Of a stretch of 64,000 bases of DNA, positions 42,232 to 51,774 are shown piece by piece. Source of the DNA: Lachnospiraceae bacterium (GTDB lineage: Bacteria > Bacillota > Clostridia > Lachnospirales > Lachnospiraceae); NCBI GenBank assembly GCA_017453065.1, contig JAFTKW010000012.1:39521-103520 (forward strand). The letters are read 5' to 3'. Made by a program: the position numbers and the translations under genes. Each line of letters opens with the position of its first letter. Positions within the stretch are counted from its first letter, which is position 1. Under the pieces are notes generated by a model. The model worked only from the letters and a program-made list of their open reading frames with translations. It searched no databases and had not been told where the DNA came from.

Positions 42232-43128
42232 ATGAGATATATGTCCGTAACTGAGATTGCAGAGAAATGGGGTCTTTCGGTACGATCAGTAAGAGAGTAC
42301 TGTGCACAAGGAAGGATAGAAGGGGCTTTTCTGACAGGGAGGACTTGGAATATTCCAGCTGATGCAATGAAGCCAGATAGAAAGCCGAAGGCGTCCACCA
42401 AGAAGATTGCGTTAATTGATGTCCTGAAAAGGGAGAGAGAAAGCAAGCTTTCTGGTGGGATATATCACAAAGTTCAGATTGATTTGACATACAACTCCAA
42501 TCATATGGAAGGAAGCAGATTGACTCATGATCAGACACGACATATCTTCGAAACAAGCACAATCGGTATTTCTGATGAAGTGATAAACGTAGATGACATT
42601 GTTGAAACAGCTAATCATTTCAGGTGCATTGATTTAATTATAGAGGAAGCAAATTACCTTCTATCAGAGAGATTAATTAAGCAACTACATGGTATACTAA
42701 AGAATGGTACCAGTGATAGTCGTAAGGCATGGTTTGCGGTAGGAGATTATAAGCAGCTGCCAAATGAAGTGGGTGGATTAGAGACAACAGCCCCAGAAGA
42801 AGTGCCTAAAGAGATTAAGGCTTTGCTTAAGGCGTACAATGAGCACCCAGAGAAGACCCTGGATGAAATATTGGATTTTCATGTTAAGTTCGAGAAAATA
42901 CATCCATTCCAAGATGGGAACGGACGTGTAGGTAGGTTGCTAATGTTTAAAGAGTGCCTCAGAAATAATATTACGCCGTTCATTATTACGGAGCCATTGA
43001 AATTGTATTACTATAGAGGACTACACGAATGGAATTCCGAGAAAGGGTTTTTAAGGGATACATGCTTGACTGCACAAGATCAATTTAAAGCAGTGCTTGA
43101 CTATTTTAAGATAGGATATGAAGATTAA
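42232..43128 (+). CDS. Fic protein with N-terminal excisionase-like HTH
   Basis: 298 aa, ATG seven bases after GGAGG. Residues 1-45 are a MerR/excisionase-type HTH (SVTEIAEKWGLSVRSVREYC...GRTWNIP). The Fic domain follows with SNHMEG (89-94), the class II auto-inhibitory motif, and the catalytic loop HPFQDGNGR (224-232). It probably AMPylates a protein and may bind DNA to control its own gene. It is the second Fic gene in the window and lies directly behind the ART-like toxin operon. Confidence 0.9.
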   Translation: MRYMSVTEIAEKWGLSVRSVREYCAQGRIEGAFLTGRTWNIPADAMKPDRKPKASTKKIALIDVLKRERESKLSGGIYHKVQIDLTYNSNHMEGSRLTHDQTRHIFETSTIGISDEVINVDDIVETANHFRCIDLIIEEANYLLSERLIKQLHGILKNGTSDSRKAWFAVGDYKQLPNEVGGLETTAPEEVPKEIKALLKAYNEHPEKTLDEILDFHVKFEKIHPFQDGNGRVGRLLMFKECLRNNITPFIITEPLKLYYYRGLHEWNSEKGFLRDTCLTAQDQFKAVLDYFKIGYED

Positions 43129-43176
43129 AAGGGAGATGATTAAGGTGAAATTTTTGCACCTTAATCATCTCCCTTT
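43128..43176. terminator. Long bidirectional terminator, 20-bp stem
   Basis: AAAGGGAGATGATTAAGGTG (43128-43147) is exactly complementary to 43157-43176, between the convergent Fic and CotH genes. Confidence 0.88.
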
Positions 43177-43185
43177 ATAAATCAT

Positions 43186-45261
43186 CTATTTACTCAAAAT
43201 CTTCTCACACCAATCTACCATCTTTTGAATATGGTTTTCTCTATCATTCAAGAAATCTCGGATACATCTTGCGGTAGCATAGCCCCCATTTAATGCCTCT
43301 TTGGCATTTCCGGTGCCGGGGTATCTTTCAAAGAACTGTTCGTACAGTGGGCCATAGATGGCTTCGAATTCCTCAAGCCTTGCCAGGGCTTTGTCCTGTG
43401 CGAAGTTGCCTTCAGAAAGTCCTAAGAGCCTATCATAGAATCTATTCTGGAAGTCTTCGTTGGTCATCAGGTATGCAAAGCAAAGTACGGCTGGGTTGTC
43501 GGTATCCATGTCTAGCAAGCCGTAGGTCTTGTAATTGTCTTCCTTGATGGTATTGGTACGGGCATCGCCCTTGCCACTGACACCACCGAACTCCACATCG
43601 TAGAACATCAGTCGCCATCTGCCGTCACCATAAGGGTTGCTTTCATCCACGGTAGTGGTGCGCCACATGGACCAGTTTTTGCCTGGCCAATCCCATTTGT
43701 TGTTGATCCAGCTCTGCACCGCAAAGTAGTCCAGCACGGAGTCGGGGTCCACCAGCTTCACGAATTCGTCATAGTCTTCTTGAGACTTTAGGTTGTCATG
43801 AGTATCAAAAAATGCCAGCAGGTCTTTGAAGTAGTAGTCTACTTGCTCGCCTTCTGGAATTTCACCTTCGTCTAGCTCATAGCCGATTTTGTAGCTTTCG
43901 GCATCACCTTTGTAAACCACCACATCATCTTTGTTCACACCGTGAACGTCTTCAAAGTAATCATCTGTATAGTCTTCTTCTAACACATAAAGTCCCCAGT
44001 ATTCTCCATTTATGTAAACCACACATGGGCGGGACTGCTTAGTTTCCACTGCGGTATCTCTTACCAGAGACTGCCAAAAAGCGTCGTTGAATTTGGAGGT
44101 GAAAGCGCAGTTTCCGCCAGCGCGAAGGATTAGCTTTTTGAACTTATCCATGGTTTCACCTTCATCGTTTTTGTATTCTTCGCCAAAGACAGCGTATTTG
44201 AAGTTCTTGTTGCCATAGTCAGCTCTTGCATAAAGGCGAAGACCTTTTTGGAGATCAGAGCGAGAGTAGTTACCTTGTACGCGGATGCCACAGTCCTGAT
44301 TGAGAACTTGCACTGCGCCTTCAGGAGCCATCTCAAACATGGTTACATGAGCGTTTCGTTCCCATTCCCTGCCGCGCTGTTTGTAGTTGGCATCCAGGGA
44401 GCGGGCGGTCTCACCGTCCTTTACTTTTTTGCCAGTGGTAAGGATGCTTCCAAGAGCTTTTTCAAAGATTTCTCCTTTGACGTAGATGCCTCGTTCGCTG
44501 TCAAAGAGGTCGTCGTAGTCCATGGAAATATGTATTACTGCTAGAGTGGTGCCAGCTGCTTCACAGCTTTCTTTAAGGCCTTGGATATGTTCTTCGGTAG
44601 TGCCAATAAAGTAGGTTCCGCAGGAGGCTTTTTCATAAGTGCCATCTGAGGTTTTGACTACCGCGCGAACGACGGTGCATTTGTCTACCGCATCGTCTGT
44701 AGGCGCATCGACTTTACAGGTAAAGGCATAGCCCGCTGGATTTGGCTGGTTGAAGTTGCCAGAAATCAAAAGTGGGTCAACGGCAGATACCACGTTGGCA
44801 TCTCCCTTTCTATCTGTGATGGTGATAGGGCCTGTGTAGAGCATCGCAGTGTCACTGTTTGCAGGGTCGCTGCCGTCTAAGGTGTAGTAGATTTTGCCTG
44901 CTTGTGCGCTAGTGTTTGCGCCTGTGCCACTTTGGGCGTTGGTGCCACCGGTGCCGAGGACTAGCTCGAAAGGCTCTGGGTATACACCACTGACATGGGA
45001 GAGTAACTCGGAGCCATCTTCATTGAGTTCTACATCGCTTAGTTGGCGATTGACATCAAAGTCTGCCTTGGCAGGTCGCGGGTTGTATTCGGTATCGCTA
45101 TATTTGCCATCTGGACCCGGACCGGATTGCGAGTCTTGGGCCTGTGCTGCATCTTGGGCCAGACCATTTGGCGCAGTATTCCCACATGAGGTGGTTCCAA
45201 GTGCCGTGCTCAGTGCTAGGACTCCTATAAGTAGCGTGCTACATAGTTTTTTCTTAAACAT
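43186..45261 (-). CDS. CotH-kinase-domain lipoprotein
   Basis: 691 aa from the ATG at 45261 (AAGGGGAAAAG). Signal peptide with lipobox TTSCG. A chitobiase-like C-terminal beta domain copy occurs at ~110-210 (GKIYYTLDGSDPAN, YTGPITI). The CotH kinase domain follows (GIRVQGNYSRSD, LILRAGGN, VVYINGEYWGLYVLEEDYTDDY, FYDVEFGG). CotH proteins are secreted protein kinases of spore coats, and lipoprotein versions in rumen Lachnospiraceae often accompany surface carbohydrate systems. Substrate unknown. Confidence 0.92.
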   Translation of the reverse strand: MFKKKLCSTLLIGVLALSTALGTTSCGNTAPNGLAQDAAQAQDSQSGPGPDGKYSDTEYNPRPAKADFDVNRQLSDVELNEDGSELLSHVSGVYPEPFELVLGTGGTNAQSGTGANTSAQAGKIYYTLDGSDPANSDTAMLYTGPITITDRKGDANVVSAVDPLLISGNFNQPNPAGYAFTCKVDAPTDDAVDKCTVVRAVVKTSDGTYEKASCGTYFIGTTEEHIQGLKESCEAAGTTLAVIHISMDYDDLFDSERGIYVKGEIFEKALGSILTTGKKVKDGETARSLDANYKQRGREWERNAHVTMFEMAPEGAVQVLNQDCGIRVQGNYSRSDLQKGLRLYARADYGNKNFKYAVFGEEYKNDEGETMDKFKKLILRAGGNCAFTSKFNDAFWQSLVRDTAVETKQSRPCVVYINGEYWGLYVLEEDYTDDYFEDVHGVNKDDVVVYKGDAESYKIGYELDEGEIPEGEQVDYYFKDLLAFFDTHDNLKSQEDYDEFVKLVDPDSVLDYFAVQSWINNKWDWPGKNWSMWRTTTVDESNPYGDGRWRLMFYDVEFGGVSGKGDARTNTIKEDNYKTYGLLDMDTDNPAVLCFAYLMTNEDFQNRFYDRLLGLSEGNFAQDKALARLEEFEAIYGPLYEQFFERYPGTGNAKEALNGGYATARCIRDFLNDRENHIQKMVDWCEKILSK

Positions 45262-45489
45262 TTCTTTTCCCCTTACATACTCTTTTGCTGAAATACTATT
45301 GATGGTTAATTGCACGAAATAAATTTTCACCTTCCTTATTGTCCCATAACATGTCGGAAATTGATATGTTCATAATTGTAGGAAAGTTGCGTTGTAAATT
45401 AGTGAGAGGGGTGACCAAGGGATGAAAAGCCTGCCCTTCCACCGCTTTTTGAGGTAATAGGGTATACAATTGAAAAATGCAAAAAAATA

Positions 45490-45535
45490 CGTCTACCCTT
45501 AGTACTTATTTCAGCTGTTAAGGGTAGACGAAAAA
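45490..45535. terminator. Terminator upstream of CotH promoter region
   Basis: CGTCTACCCTTA (45490-45501) pairs with TAAGGGTAGACG (45519-45530) with A/T runs on both sides. It terminates the DUF2798 gene on the minus strand. Confidence 0.85.
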
Positions 45536-45550
45536 ATCAAAATAGATATA

Positions 45551-46129
45551 TTACGCTGCTTCTTGCAATTCTGGATCAGATACTTCTTTTTCATTTCTGC
45601 AGAAGATTGCCTTGAACAAAGTACGAATCAAAGGCTGGATAAAGAACAGCTGAGTAAAGAATGCAAATGGGAAGTTGTAGCATACCAGCTCAAGCCAGTT
45701 TGCAAGCAGGGTAAAGATGTTGAAGCCTGCGTAGTATGGGTAGTAAAGGAAGGCGGCGATGAAGCTCATAGCAGGGCACATCAGGCCTACAGTTGCGCAG
45801 ATGATAGCGGTCTCAAAGAGCACTGGATGTGTGCTTTTTGGATCAAATACTTTCATGGCAAGTTTGAAGGAGCAAGGGCTTCCCATTACAGATTCTAATG
45901 TGAAAGCAAGAATGAACTCTAGCACAACTACTGCCCAGATAGGCACCATGCGGCCGCACATATATACGCCGCCCTGCGCGTTGATAGCTCCAAGTACGCT
46001 GTTTGCTCCAGTTACGGTCATCAAGATATCTCCGTTGACCACATAAAGGCTGTAAAATACATAAGAATGTACTGTTACGAACACAGTCATAAGTGCAAAA
46101 ATGGATCGTTGAAATTGATTTTTAGGCAT
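45551..46129 (-). CDS. DUF2798 membrane protein
   Basis: 192 aa with four helices. DUF2798 pattern is seen twice: RSIFALMTVFVTVHSYVFY and, in the second half, MCPAMSFIAAFLYYPY with the family's conserved M..P..S position. Function of the family is unknown. Its start is preceded by GAGGAGACTAAAA. The 46130-46413 region upstream has no gene. Confidence 0.85.
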   Translation of the reverse strand: MPKNQFQRSIFALMTVFVTVHSYVFYSLYVVNGDILMTVTGANSVLGAINAQGGVYMCGRMVPIWAVVVLEFILAFTLESVMGSPCSFKLAMKVFDPKSTHPVLFETAIICATVGLMCPAMSFIAAFLYYPYYAGFNIFTLLANWLELVCYNFPFAFFTQLFFIQPLIRTLFKAIFCRNEKEVSDPELQEAA

Positions 46130-46413
46130 AAATTTTTAGTCTCCTCTTCGTTTTTGAGCGCAAAAAAAACACACAAGCTCTCGCTTGGTAAAGGTGAGGA
46201 CATAGGTACGTGATCAGATTTACGTGCGAGGCACTACATGTGTCTTATATGCATCTTATATTTTATTTTCTTTGGGATATTATCATGTGTTGCTTAAAAA
46301 AGTCAAGATTTGATTAATTTTTTCGCAACGTTTGAGTAGTTTAGAATTCTAATGAGGGTTTATAATCAAACTGATTAGGAAACTAATTAGTGTACTAAAA
46401 GGGGAATTCTTTT

Positions 46414-47331
46414 ATGAGAAAAAAGGTAGTATCATTGTTGCTGGGAATCAGCTTGGTAATGGGAGTTTGCGCTTGTGGGAATGGTGCGACTCCTATCGAA
46501 GAAGTAAAAGAGGGAAAAAACATGGATTACACAGTTGTATACGACCTTCCTGAAGGTTTTGATCGCATGCAGGACGGCGTGGATTACTACAAATTAAAGG
46601 AAATTACATACGACTCCACCACTACAGGAAAGTCTCGTAAGGCCAACGTGCTTTTGCCAGCAGATTATTCTGAGGACAAAGAGTACCCAGTGCTTTATTT
46701 GCTTCACGGTATTGGAGGCGACCACAAGGAATGGCTTGGCGGTGCACCGATTCAGGTAGTGACCAATATGGTGGCATCTGGGGAAGCACCAGAGATGATT
46801 GTGGTTATTCCAAACGTGCGTGCAAGAGCCAACGATGCAGGCAATCCAAGTGACATCTATACCTTGGAGCACTACAAGGCTTTTGACAACTTTATCAATG
46901 ATTTGAGAGATGACTTGATGCCATACATCGAGGACAACTACTCAATCAAGACTGGCAAAGGAAACACTGCCATCGCAGGTCTTTCCATGGGAGGACGCGA
47001 GGCGCTTTATATAGGATTTAGTATGCCAGAGACTTTTGGTTACATTGGCGGATTTGAACCAGCGCCAGGACTTCTCAAGTACACCAACTTTGGTGTGGCG
47101 GAGGATGGACTTTTCACAACCGAGACGTTCACTCTTCCAGAGGAAGCGAACAACTTCGTCATGATTGTGAAGGGTAAACAGGACGGCGTAGTTGGAGAGT
47201 TTCCAGTGGAGTATCATGAGGCTCTGGAAAACAACGAAGTAGAGCATGTGTACTATGAAATCGACGGAGGACACGATTTCACTGTATGGAAACACGGACT
47301 TTACAACTTCTTAAGAGCAGTATTTAAATAA
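46414..47331 (+). CDS. Esterase lipoprotein (CE1/esterase D-like)
   Basis: 305 aa. Signal peptide with lipobox CACG. Alpha/beta-hydrolase of the CE1/feruloyl-esterase class: YPVLYLLHGIGGDHKEW, nucleophile in AIAGLSMGGREAL and catalytic His in GGHDFTVWKHGL. It probably removes feruloyl or acetyl groups from plant xylan at the cell surface. Promoter region contains CTGATTAG and ACTAATTAGT (46382-46391), possible sites for the MarR protein encoded next in the operon. Confidence 0.9.
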   Translation: MRKKVVSLLLGISLVMGVCACGNGATPIEEVKEGKNMDYTVVYDLPEGFDRMQDGVDYYKLKEITYDSTTTGKSRKANVLLPADYSEDKEYPVLYLLHGIGGDHKEWLGGAPIQVVTNMVASGEAPEMIVVIPNVRARANDAGNPSDIYTLEHYKAFDNFINDLRDDLMPYIEDNYSIKTGKGNTAIAGLSMGGREALYIGFSMPETFGYIGGFEPAPGLLKYTNFGVAEDGLFTTETFTLPEEANNFVMIVKGKQDGVVGEFPVEYHEALENNEVEHVYYEIDGGHDFTVWKHGLYNFLRAVFK

Positions 47332-47366
47332 GATCTAACATTTTATATCATGAAGGGATGATAGGG

Positions 47367-47795
47367 ATGGGATATTTTCACGTTTTATTGATTAAGACCT
47401 ATGCGGCGCATAAAAAGCGTAGTAGAGAGGCTTTTTACAACCTGAATTTGACCGCAGGTCAACCAAAGGTACTGAACATTTTGATGAATATGGAGGGCTG
47501 TCAGCAAAAAGAACTTGCGGAGGCTTGCTCTGTGGAGCCACCTACTATGACAGTGCTTCTGAAAAATATGGAACAAAAAGGATTGATTTACCGAGAAAAG
47601 CGCCAGCTGCCCGGGGGCTTTCGCGCTTATGGAATCTACCTTACTGATGCTGGAAAACAAGCCACAAAAGACGTTATGAAGATTGTGGATGAAGCCGAAG
47701 ATGTGGCTTTCAAGGGGTTTACAGATAAAGAAAAAGAAGTTTTCATGGACTTGTTTTCCAGAGTAAGGGACAACTTAGAGGACGTATATCTGTAG
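47367..47795 (+). CDS. MarR-family regulator
   Basis: 142 aa from ATG 47367, nine bases after GAAGGG; ATG 47358 abuts that site. Winged helix QQKELAEACSVEPPTMTVLLKNM and wing RAYGIYLTDAGK. It is 35 bases behind the esterase gene and followed by a terminator, so it probably controls esterase expression in response to an aromatic ligand; that ligand link is inferred from family. Confidence 0.9.
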   Translation: MGYFHVLLIKTYAAHKKRSREAFYNLNLTAGQPKVLNILMNMEGCQQKELAEACSVEPPTMTVLLKNMEQKGLIYREKRQLPGGFRAYGIYLTDAGKQATKDVMKIVDEAEDVAFKGFTDKEKEVFMDLFSRVRDNLEDVYL

Positions 47796-47832
47796 ATTGT
47801 ATTAAAAATGGTTATGTGTTAAACTTTCTCAA

Positions 47833-47872
47833 GAGAGGGTGATGTGTCCCTGTCACATCATCCTCTCAATTT
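47833..47872 (+). terminator. Terminator after esterase-MarR operon
   Basis: GAGAGGGTGATGTG pairs with CACATCATCCTCTC (one G-T), then TTTTTAT. Confidence 0.85.
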
Positions 47873-47932
47873 TTATGTTGTAGCGGTTACATTTTGATGG
47901 AAACTCCATTTTTGGGGATAGAGGAATAACAC

Positions 47933-48793
47933 TTGAAGACAAAGATTTTATACGAAGACAATGAAATCATGGTTATACATAAGCCCTCTGGCATTGCGAC
48001 CCATACTTCCAGAGTTGGGCAGGCGGATGTAGTCAGCGAGCTTCGCAATTACTTGGCTGCACAGGCGCGCAAGGAAGTTACGGAGGCTGCTGGCAAGCCT
48101 GGCATCACAAAGTTCCAGGGCAAGCCTGGCAAAGTTGGTGGTGCTTCTCAAGGTAAGGCTGGCAAGTTCGGTCAAGCTCCCTTCCTTGGGGTAGTGCACA
48201 GACTGGATCAGCCTGTAGAAGGCTTGCTTGTTTTTGCCAAGACTCCAAAGGCTACGGCGGCGCTCAATGAGCAGCTTAAGGACGGCACACTTAATAAACA
48301 GTATTATGCGGTGGTTTGTGGAAAACCCGACCCTTCAGAAGGCCAGTTGGTGGATTACTTATTAAAAGAAGACACCGGCTCTAAGGTAGTTTCAAAGGGC
48401 ATCGAGGGAGCCAAGAAGGCGGTGCTGGATTATTATGTCATGGACACTCAGAACCTTGGAGTAGGTTCTATGATGGGCGTAGGCGATCAGTGGGACAAAC
48501 AGGTGGAAGTCAGCCTGGTGAAGGTGTATATTTTTACTGGTCGCTATCATCAGATTCGCTGTCAGCTTTCCAACCTAGGTCATCCGCTGCTTGGAGACGT
48601 AAAGTATGGAAATGAGCTGTCGGGTCTTATGAGCCGTACCCTTCATGTAAATGCCACTGCACTTTGTGCTTATCATCTTTCTTTGATTCATCCAACCACA
48701 GGCAAGGAGTTAAGCTTTAGTGTGAGCCCAGAAAACAGAGCTTTCGCTATTTTTCAGAATTATTTCAATGAAAATTCTCATACTAATATATAA
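47933..48793 (+). CDS. RluA-family pseudouridine synthase
   Basis: 286 aa starting at TTG 47933 (GAGGAATAACAC). Motif HRLDQPVEGLLVFAKTP holds the catalytic Asp; GRYHQIRCQLSNLGHPLLGD and TLHVNATALCAYHL are the usual later motifs. No S4 domain. Between the N-terminus and the catalytic motif is a Gly/Lys-rich insertion (~residues 50-78) of repeated GKPG/GKAG-type units that is absent from most relatives. It isomerises uridine in rRNA or tRNA; target unknown. Confidence 0.9.
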   Translation: MKTKILYEDNEIMVIHKPSGIATHTSRVGQADVVSELRNYLAAQARKEVTEAAGKPGITKFQGKPGKVGGASQGKAGKFGQAPFLGVVHRLDQPVEGLLVFAKTPKATAALNEQLKDGTLNKQYYAVVCGKPDPSEGQLVDYLLKEDTGSKVVSKGIEGAKKAVLDYYVMDTQNLGVGSMMGVGDQWDKQVEVSLVKVYIFTGRYHQIRCQLSNLGHPLLGDVKYGNELSGLMSRTLHVNATALCAYHLSLIHPTTGKELSFSVSPENRAFAIFQNYFNENSHTNI

Positions 48794-48870
48794 GCGGAGA
48801 TTCGGCCCGCAGAGGATTATTTCGGCAAGTGGGAATCTCTTGGCTGAGTGTATATTGGTAGGAGATTGGC

Positions 48871-49956
48871 ATGGGAAACAAACTTATAAAGAATCGATAC
48901 ATTATGCTGCTTCTGATTACAGGAGCAGTATATTTTTTTCTCAAATATTTAAGCCCTATATTGGCGCCAGCCATCATTGCGGTGCTTTTTCTAACCATGT
49001 TTTATCCGGCATTGGATGACATTCAAAAAAAGACGCACATTAAAAAGCAGTTTCTGGCGGTGATGTTTATCATCTTTGTGGGATTGGTGATGGGCATCGG
49101 TGCGTGGATATTGGTGACAGTATTTGTGCAGTACTTGCCAACCTTTGTAGATGGGGTGGATACGGTGCAGATTCAGATCAATCGGGTGATTGGTGACGGC
49201 TGTGATGCCATCGGTGGTTTTCTGGGCATGGATGCAAGGATGCTGGAAAGGGATTTGGTGGCTCAGGTGGATATGCTGGCGGGAGATTTGCAGGAGGACT
49301 TGCTGCCACAGGTGCTTGGGCTTTCTATGAACTACGCCAGAGGGATTCTGAGCATTGGTGGATTCATCGGTATTACGGTGATTGCCACGGTGCTGCTTGC
49401 CAAGGATTACGACCGCATCCTAGATCAGATGGCAGAAAAAAGAGGAAGTCGCGTTATGCTGGAGATAGTGGTGCGTGTGATTAAGTACATTGCAACCTTT
49501 GTAAAGGCGCAGCTATTGATTATGCTGACCGTATCCAGTGTTTGTGTTCTTTTTTTAAGTATCTTTCGCATAGAGCACGGCTTTGTCTGGGGACTGCTGG
49601 CAGGTATTTTGGATGTGCTTCCCTTTGTGGGAACGGGCATTGTGCTTTTGCCGCTGGCCATTTGGCAGCTACTTCAGGGGGCTTATGCCAAGGCGGTGGC
49701 GATTGTGGCTCTTTATCTGGTTTGCGTGTTGATTCGTGAGATGCTGGAGCCCAAACTCATAGGGGACAAAGTAGGGGTGTACCCAGTGGGCATTTTGATT
49801 GCGGTGTATGCGGGGCTGAAGCTGTTTGGGTTTGCAGGTCTTTTTCTTGGGCCCATTGGACTGGTGATGATTCAGCAGGTGTACTCTGTGTATCGCAAGC
49901 TGGTGTTTACACTTCCGCAGGAGAGTGGGGCGGAGGCCACAGGGGAGGCCAAGTGA
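48871..49956 (+). CDS. AI-2E family transporter
   Basis: 361 aa with about eight helices and the PF01594 pattern: N-terminal YLSPILAPAIIAVLFLTMFYPALD, central MNYARGILSIGGFIG, and WGLLAGILDVLPFVGTGIVLLP followed by EPKLIGDKVGVYPVGIL and LFLGPIGLVMI. The family exports autoinducer-2-like molecules or works as Na+/H+ antiporters. Its start has GGAGATTGGC. Confidence 0.92.
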   Translation: MGNKLIKNRYIMLLLITGAVYFFLKYLSPILAPAIIAVLFLTMFYPALDDIQKKTHIKKQFLAVMFIIFVGLVMGIGAWILVTVFVQYLPTFVDGVDTVQIQINRVIGDGCDAIGGFLGMDARMLERDLVAQVDMLAGDLQEDLLPQVLGLSMNYARGILSIGGFIGITVIATVLLAKDYDRILDQMAEKRGSRVMLEIVVRVIKYIATFVKAQLLIMLTVSSVCVLFLSIFRIEHGFVWGLLAGILDVLPFVGTGIVLLPLAIWQLLQGAYAKAVAIVALYLVCVLIREMLEPKLIGDKVGVYPVGILIAVYAGLKLFGFAGLFLGPIGLVMIQQVYSVYRKLVFTLPQESGAEATGEAK

Positions 49957-50006
49957 TATGTGGTGCTAAAAGGTGGCTTAAATTGGGCTGCAAGTGTATT
50001 CTTAGG

Positions 50007-50035
50007 TTGACATTTCCTGGCAAAAGTGATACTTT
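50007..50035 (+). promoter_or_regulatory. Sigma-A promoter of acyl-CoA ligase gene
   Basis: TTGACA, a 17-base spacer and TACTTT, 70 bases upstream of the start codon. Confidence 0.6.
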
Positions 50036-50105
50036 AGTGGTTAAAAGGATTAAAGCGTAAAAGTGCTAAAGTGAAGGCACTCTTACGTAGGAAGGAACTA
50101 ATGTC

Positions 50106-51740
50106 ATGCCAGTAATGGAATTCCTGGAGAGGAATGCAAAATTATACCCAGATGAGATTGCTCTGGTGGAGCTTAATCCCGAGCAGAAAGATACTCGTAG
50201 AACCACTTGGAAAGAATATGAACTGATTCAGTCTACCAGTTTTGAACCATATAGAAGAGAGATTACTTGGAGCGTGTTCAATGAAAAAGCCAACCGCTTT
50301 GCCAATTTGTTGCTTGAGCGCGGCGTAAAGAAGGGCGACAAGATTGCGATTTTGATGTACAACTGCTTGGAGTGGCTGCCAATTTATTTTGGTGTGCTCA
50401 AGACAGGTGCTATCGCCGTACCTTTTAACTTCCGCTACGACGCAGAGGAGATTTTGTATTGCGCGAATTTGGCAGAAGTAGATATGATTGTTTTCGGTCC
50501 TGAATTTATCGGACGTATTGAGGTCAATGCGGACAAACTCAGCAAGGGTAGACTTCTTATTTATGTAGGCGACAACTGCCCAAGCTTTGCAGAAAGTTAT
50601 AGAGAGTTGGTTGCAGACTGTTCCAGCAGTGCACCAAATATTGAGATTACCGAGGATGACTTCGGCGCCATTTATTTTTCTTCAGGTACCACGGGTTTCC
50701 CTAAGGCAATCTTACATAAACATTTGAGTTTGACACAGGCTGCTGAGATGGAGCAGCGTCATCACGCTACTGGTAGAGAGGATACATTCCTTTGTATTCC
50801 GCCTCTTTATCATACAGGAGCCAAGTTCCACTGGATGGGCTCTTTGGTTGCAGGAAGTAAGGCAGTGCTTTTGAAGGGTGCAAAGCCAGAGACAATTCTT
50901 TCTGCAGTCTCAAAAGAACATTGCAGCATTGTATGGCTGCTGGTACCATGGGCGCAGGATATTCTGGATGCCCTGGACCGAGGGGATTTGAAAATAGAGG
51001 ACTTTGAATTGAAGCAGTGGAGACTGATGCACATTGGTGCTCAGCCTGTTCCACCTTCACTGATCAAGCGCTGGAAGGAATATTTCCCAGAGCATGATTA
51101 CGACACCAACTATGGTCTGTCTGAATCTACAGGCCCTGGTTGTGTACACCTGGGTATGGAAAATGTACACAAGGTTGGCGCCATCGGTGTTCCTGGCTAC
51201 AGATGGGAATGCAAGATTGTGGACGAGCAGGGCGAATTGGTTGCAGATGGCGACGTAGGCGAGCTTTGCGTAAAGGGTCCTGGTGTCATGACCTGCTACT
51301 ACAACGATGAAAAAGCTACCGCAGAAGTGCTTAAAGATGGCTGGCTCTTTACCGGAGATATGGCTATGAAGGATCCTGACGGCTTTATCTTCCTGGTTGA
51401 CCGTAAGAAAGACGTTATCGTCAGCGGTGGTGAAAATATCTATCCTGTACAGATTGAAGACTTCCTGCGCAAGCACTGGAAGATCAAGGACGTGGCTGTT
51501 ATCGGTCTTTCCGACCGCCGTCTTGGTGAAAAGACGGCTGCCATCATAGAGATCAAGGATGGCATGGAATGTACAGTGGAAGAGATTGAAGAGTTCTGCT
51601 TAGACCTTCCTAGATACAAGAGACCTAAAGAAATCATCTTTGCTGAGATTCCTAGAAACGCAACAGGCAAAATTGAAAAGCCAAAGCTTCGTAAGATGTA
51701 CGGCGCTGACAACCTGGTTGCAAAAGAGAATATGGCATAA
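50106..51740 (+). CDS. AMP-dependent acyl-CoA synthetase/ligase
   Basis: 544 aa, ANL superfamily. Visible motifs: P-loop-like YFSSGTTGFPKAILHKH, NYGLSESTG, GWLFTGDMAMKDPDGF, the hinge DRKKDVIVSGGENIYP and the C-terminal catalytic Lys in RNATGKIEKPKL. It activates a carboxylic acid with ATP and joins it to CoA. The acid (medium/long-chain or aromatic) cannot be told. Single-gene transcript with promoter and terminator. Confidence 0.93.
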   Translation: MPVMEFLERNAKLYPDEIALVELNPEQKDTRRTTWKEYELIQSTSFEPYRREITWSVFNEKANRFANLLLERGVKKGDKIAILMYNCLEWLPIYFGVLKTGAIAVPFNFRYDAEEILYCANLAEVDMIVFGPEFIGRIEVNADKLSKGRLLIYVGDNCPSFAESYRELVADCSSSAPNIEITEDDFGAIYFSSGTTGFPKAILHKHLSLTQAAEMEQRHHATGREDTFLCIPPLYHTGAKFHWMGSLVAGSKAVLLKGAKPETILSAVSKEHCSIVWLLVPWAQDILDALDRGDLKIEDFELKQWRLMHIGAQPVPPSLIKRWKEYFPEHDYDTNYGLSESTGPGCVHLGMENVHKVGAIGVPGYRWECKIVDEQGELVADGDVGELCVKGPGVMTCYYNDEKATAEVLKDGWLFTGDMAMKDPDGFIFLVDRKKDVIVSGGENIYPVQIEDFLRKHWKIKDVAVIGLSDRRLGEKTAAIIEIKDGMECTVEEIEEFCLDLPRYKRPKEIIFAEIPRNATGKIEKPKLRKMYGADNLVAKENMA

Positions 51741-51746
51741 AACAAG

Positions 51747-51771
51747 CCCCGACCTTGCGGTCGGGGTTTTT
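51747..51771. terminator. Terminator after acyl-CoA ligase
   Basis: CCCCGACC-TTGC-GGTCGGGG followed by TTTTT. Confidence 0.9.
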
Positions 51772-51774
51772 CAT

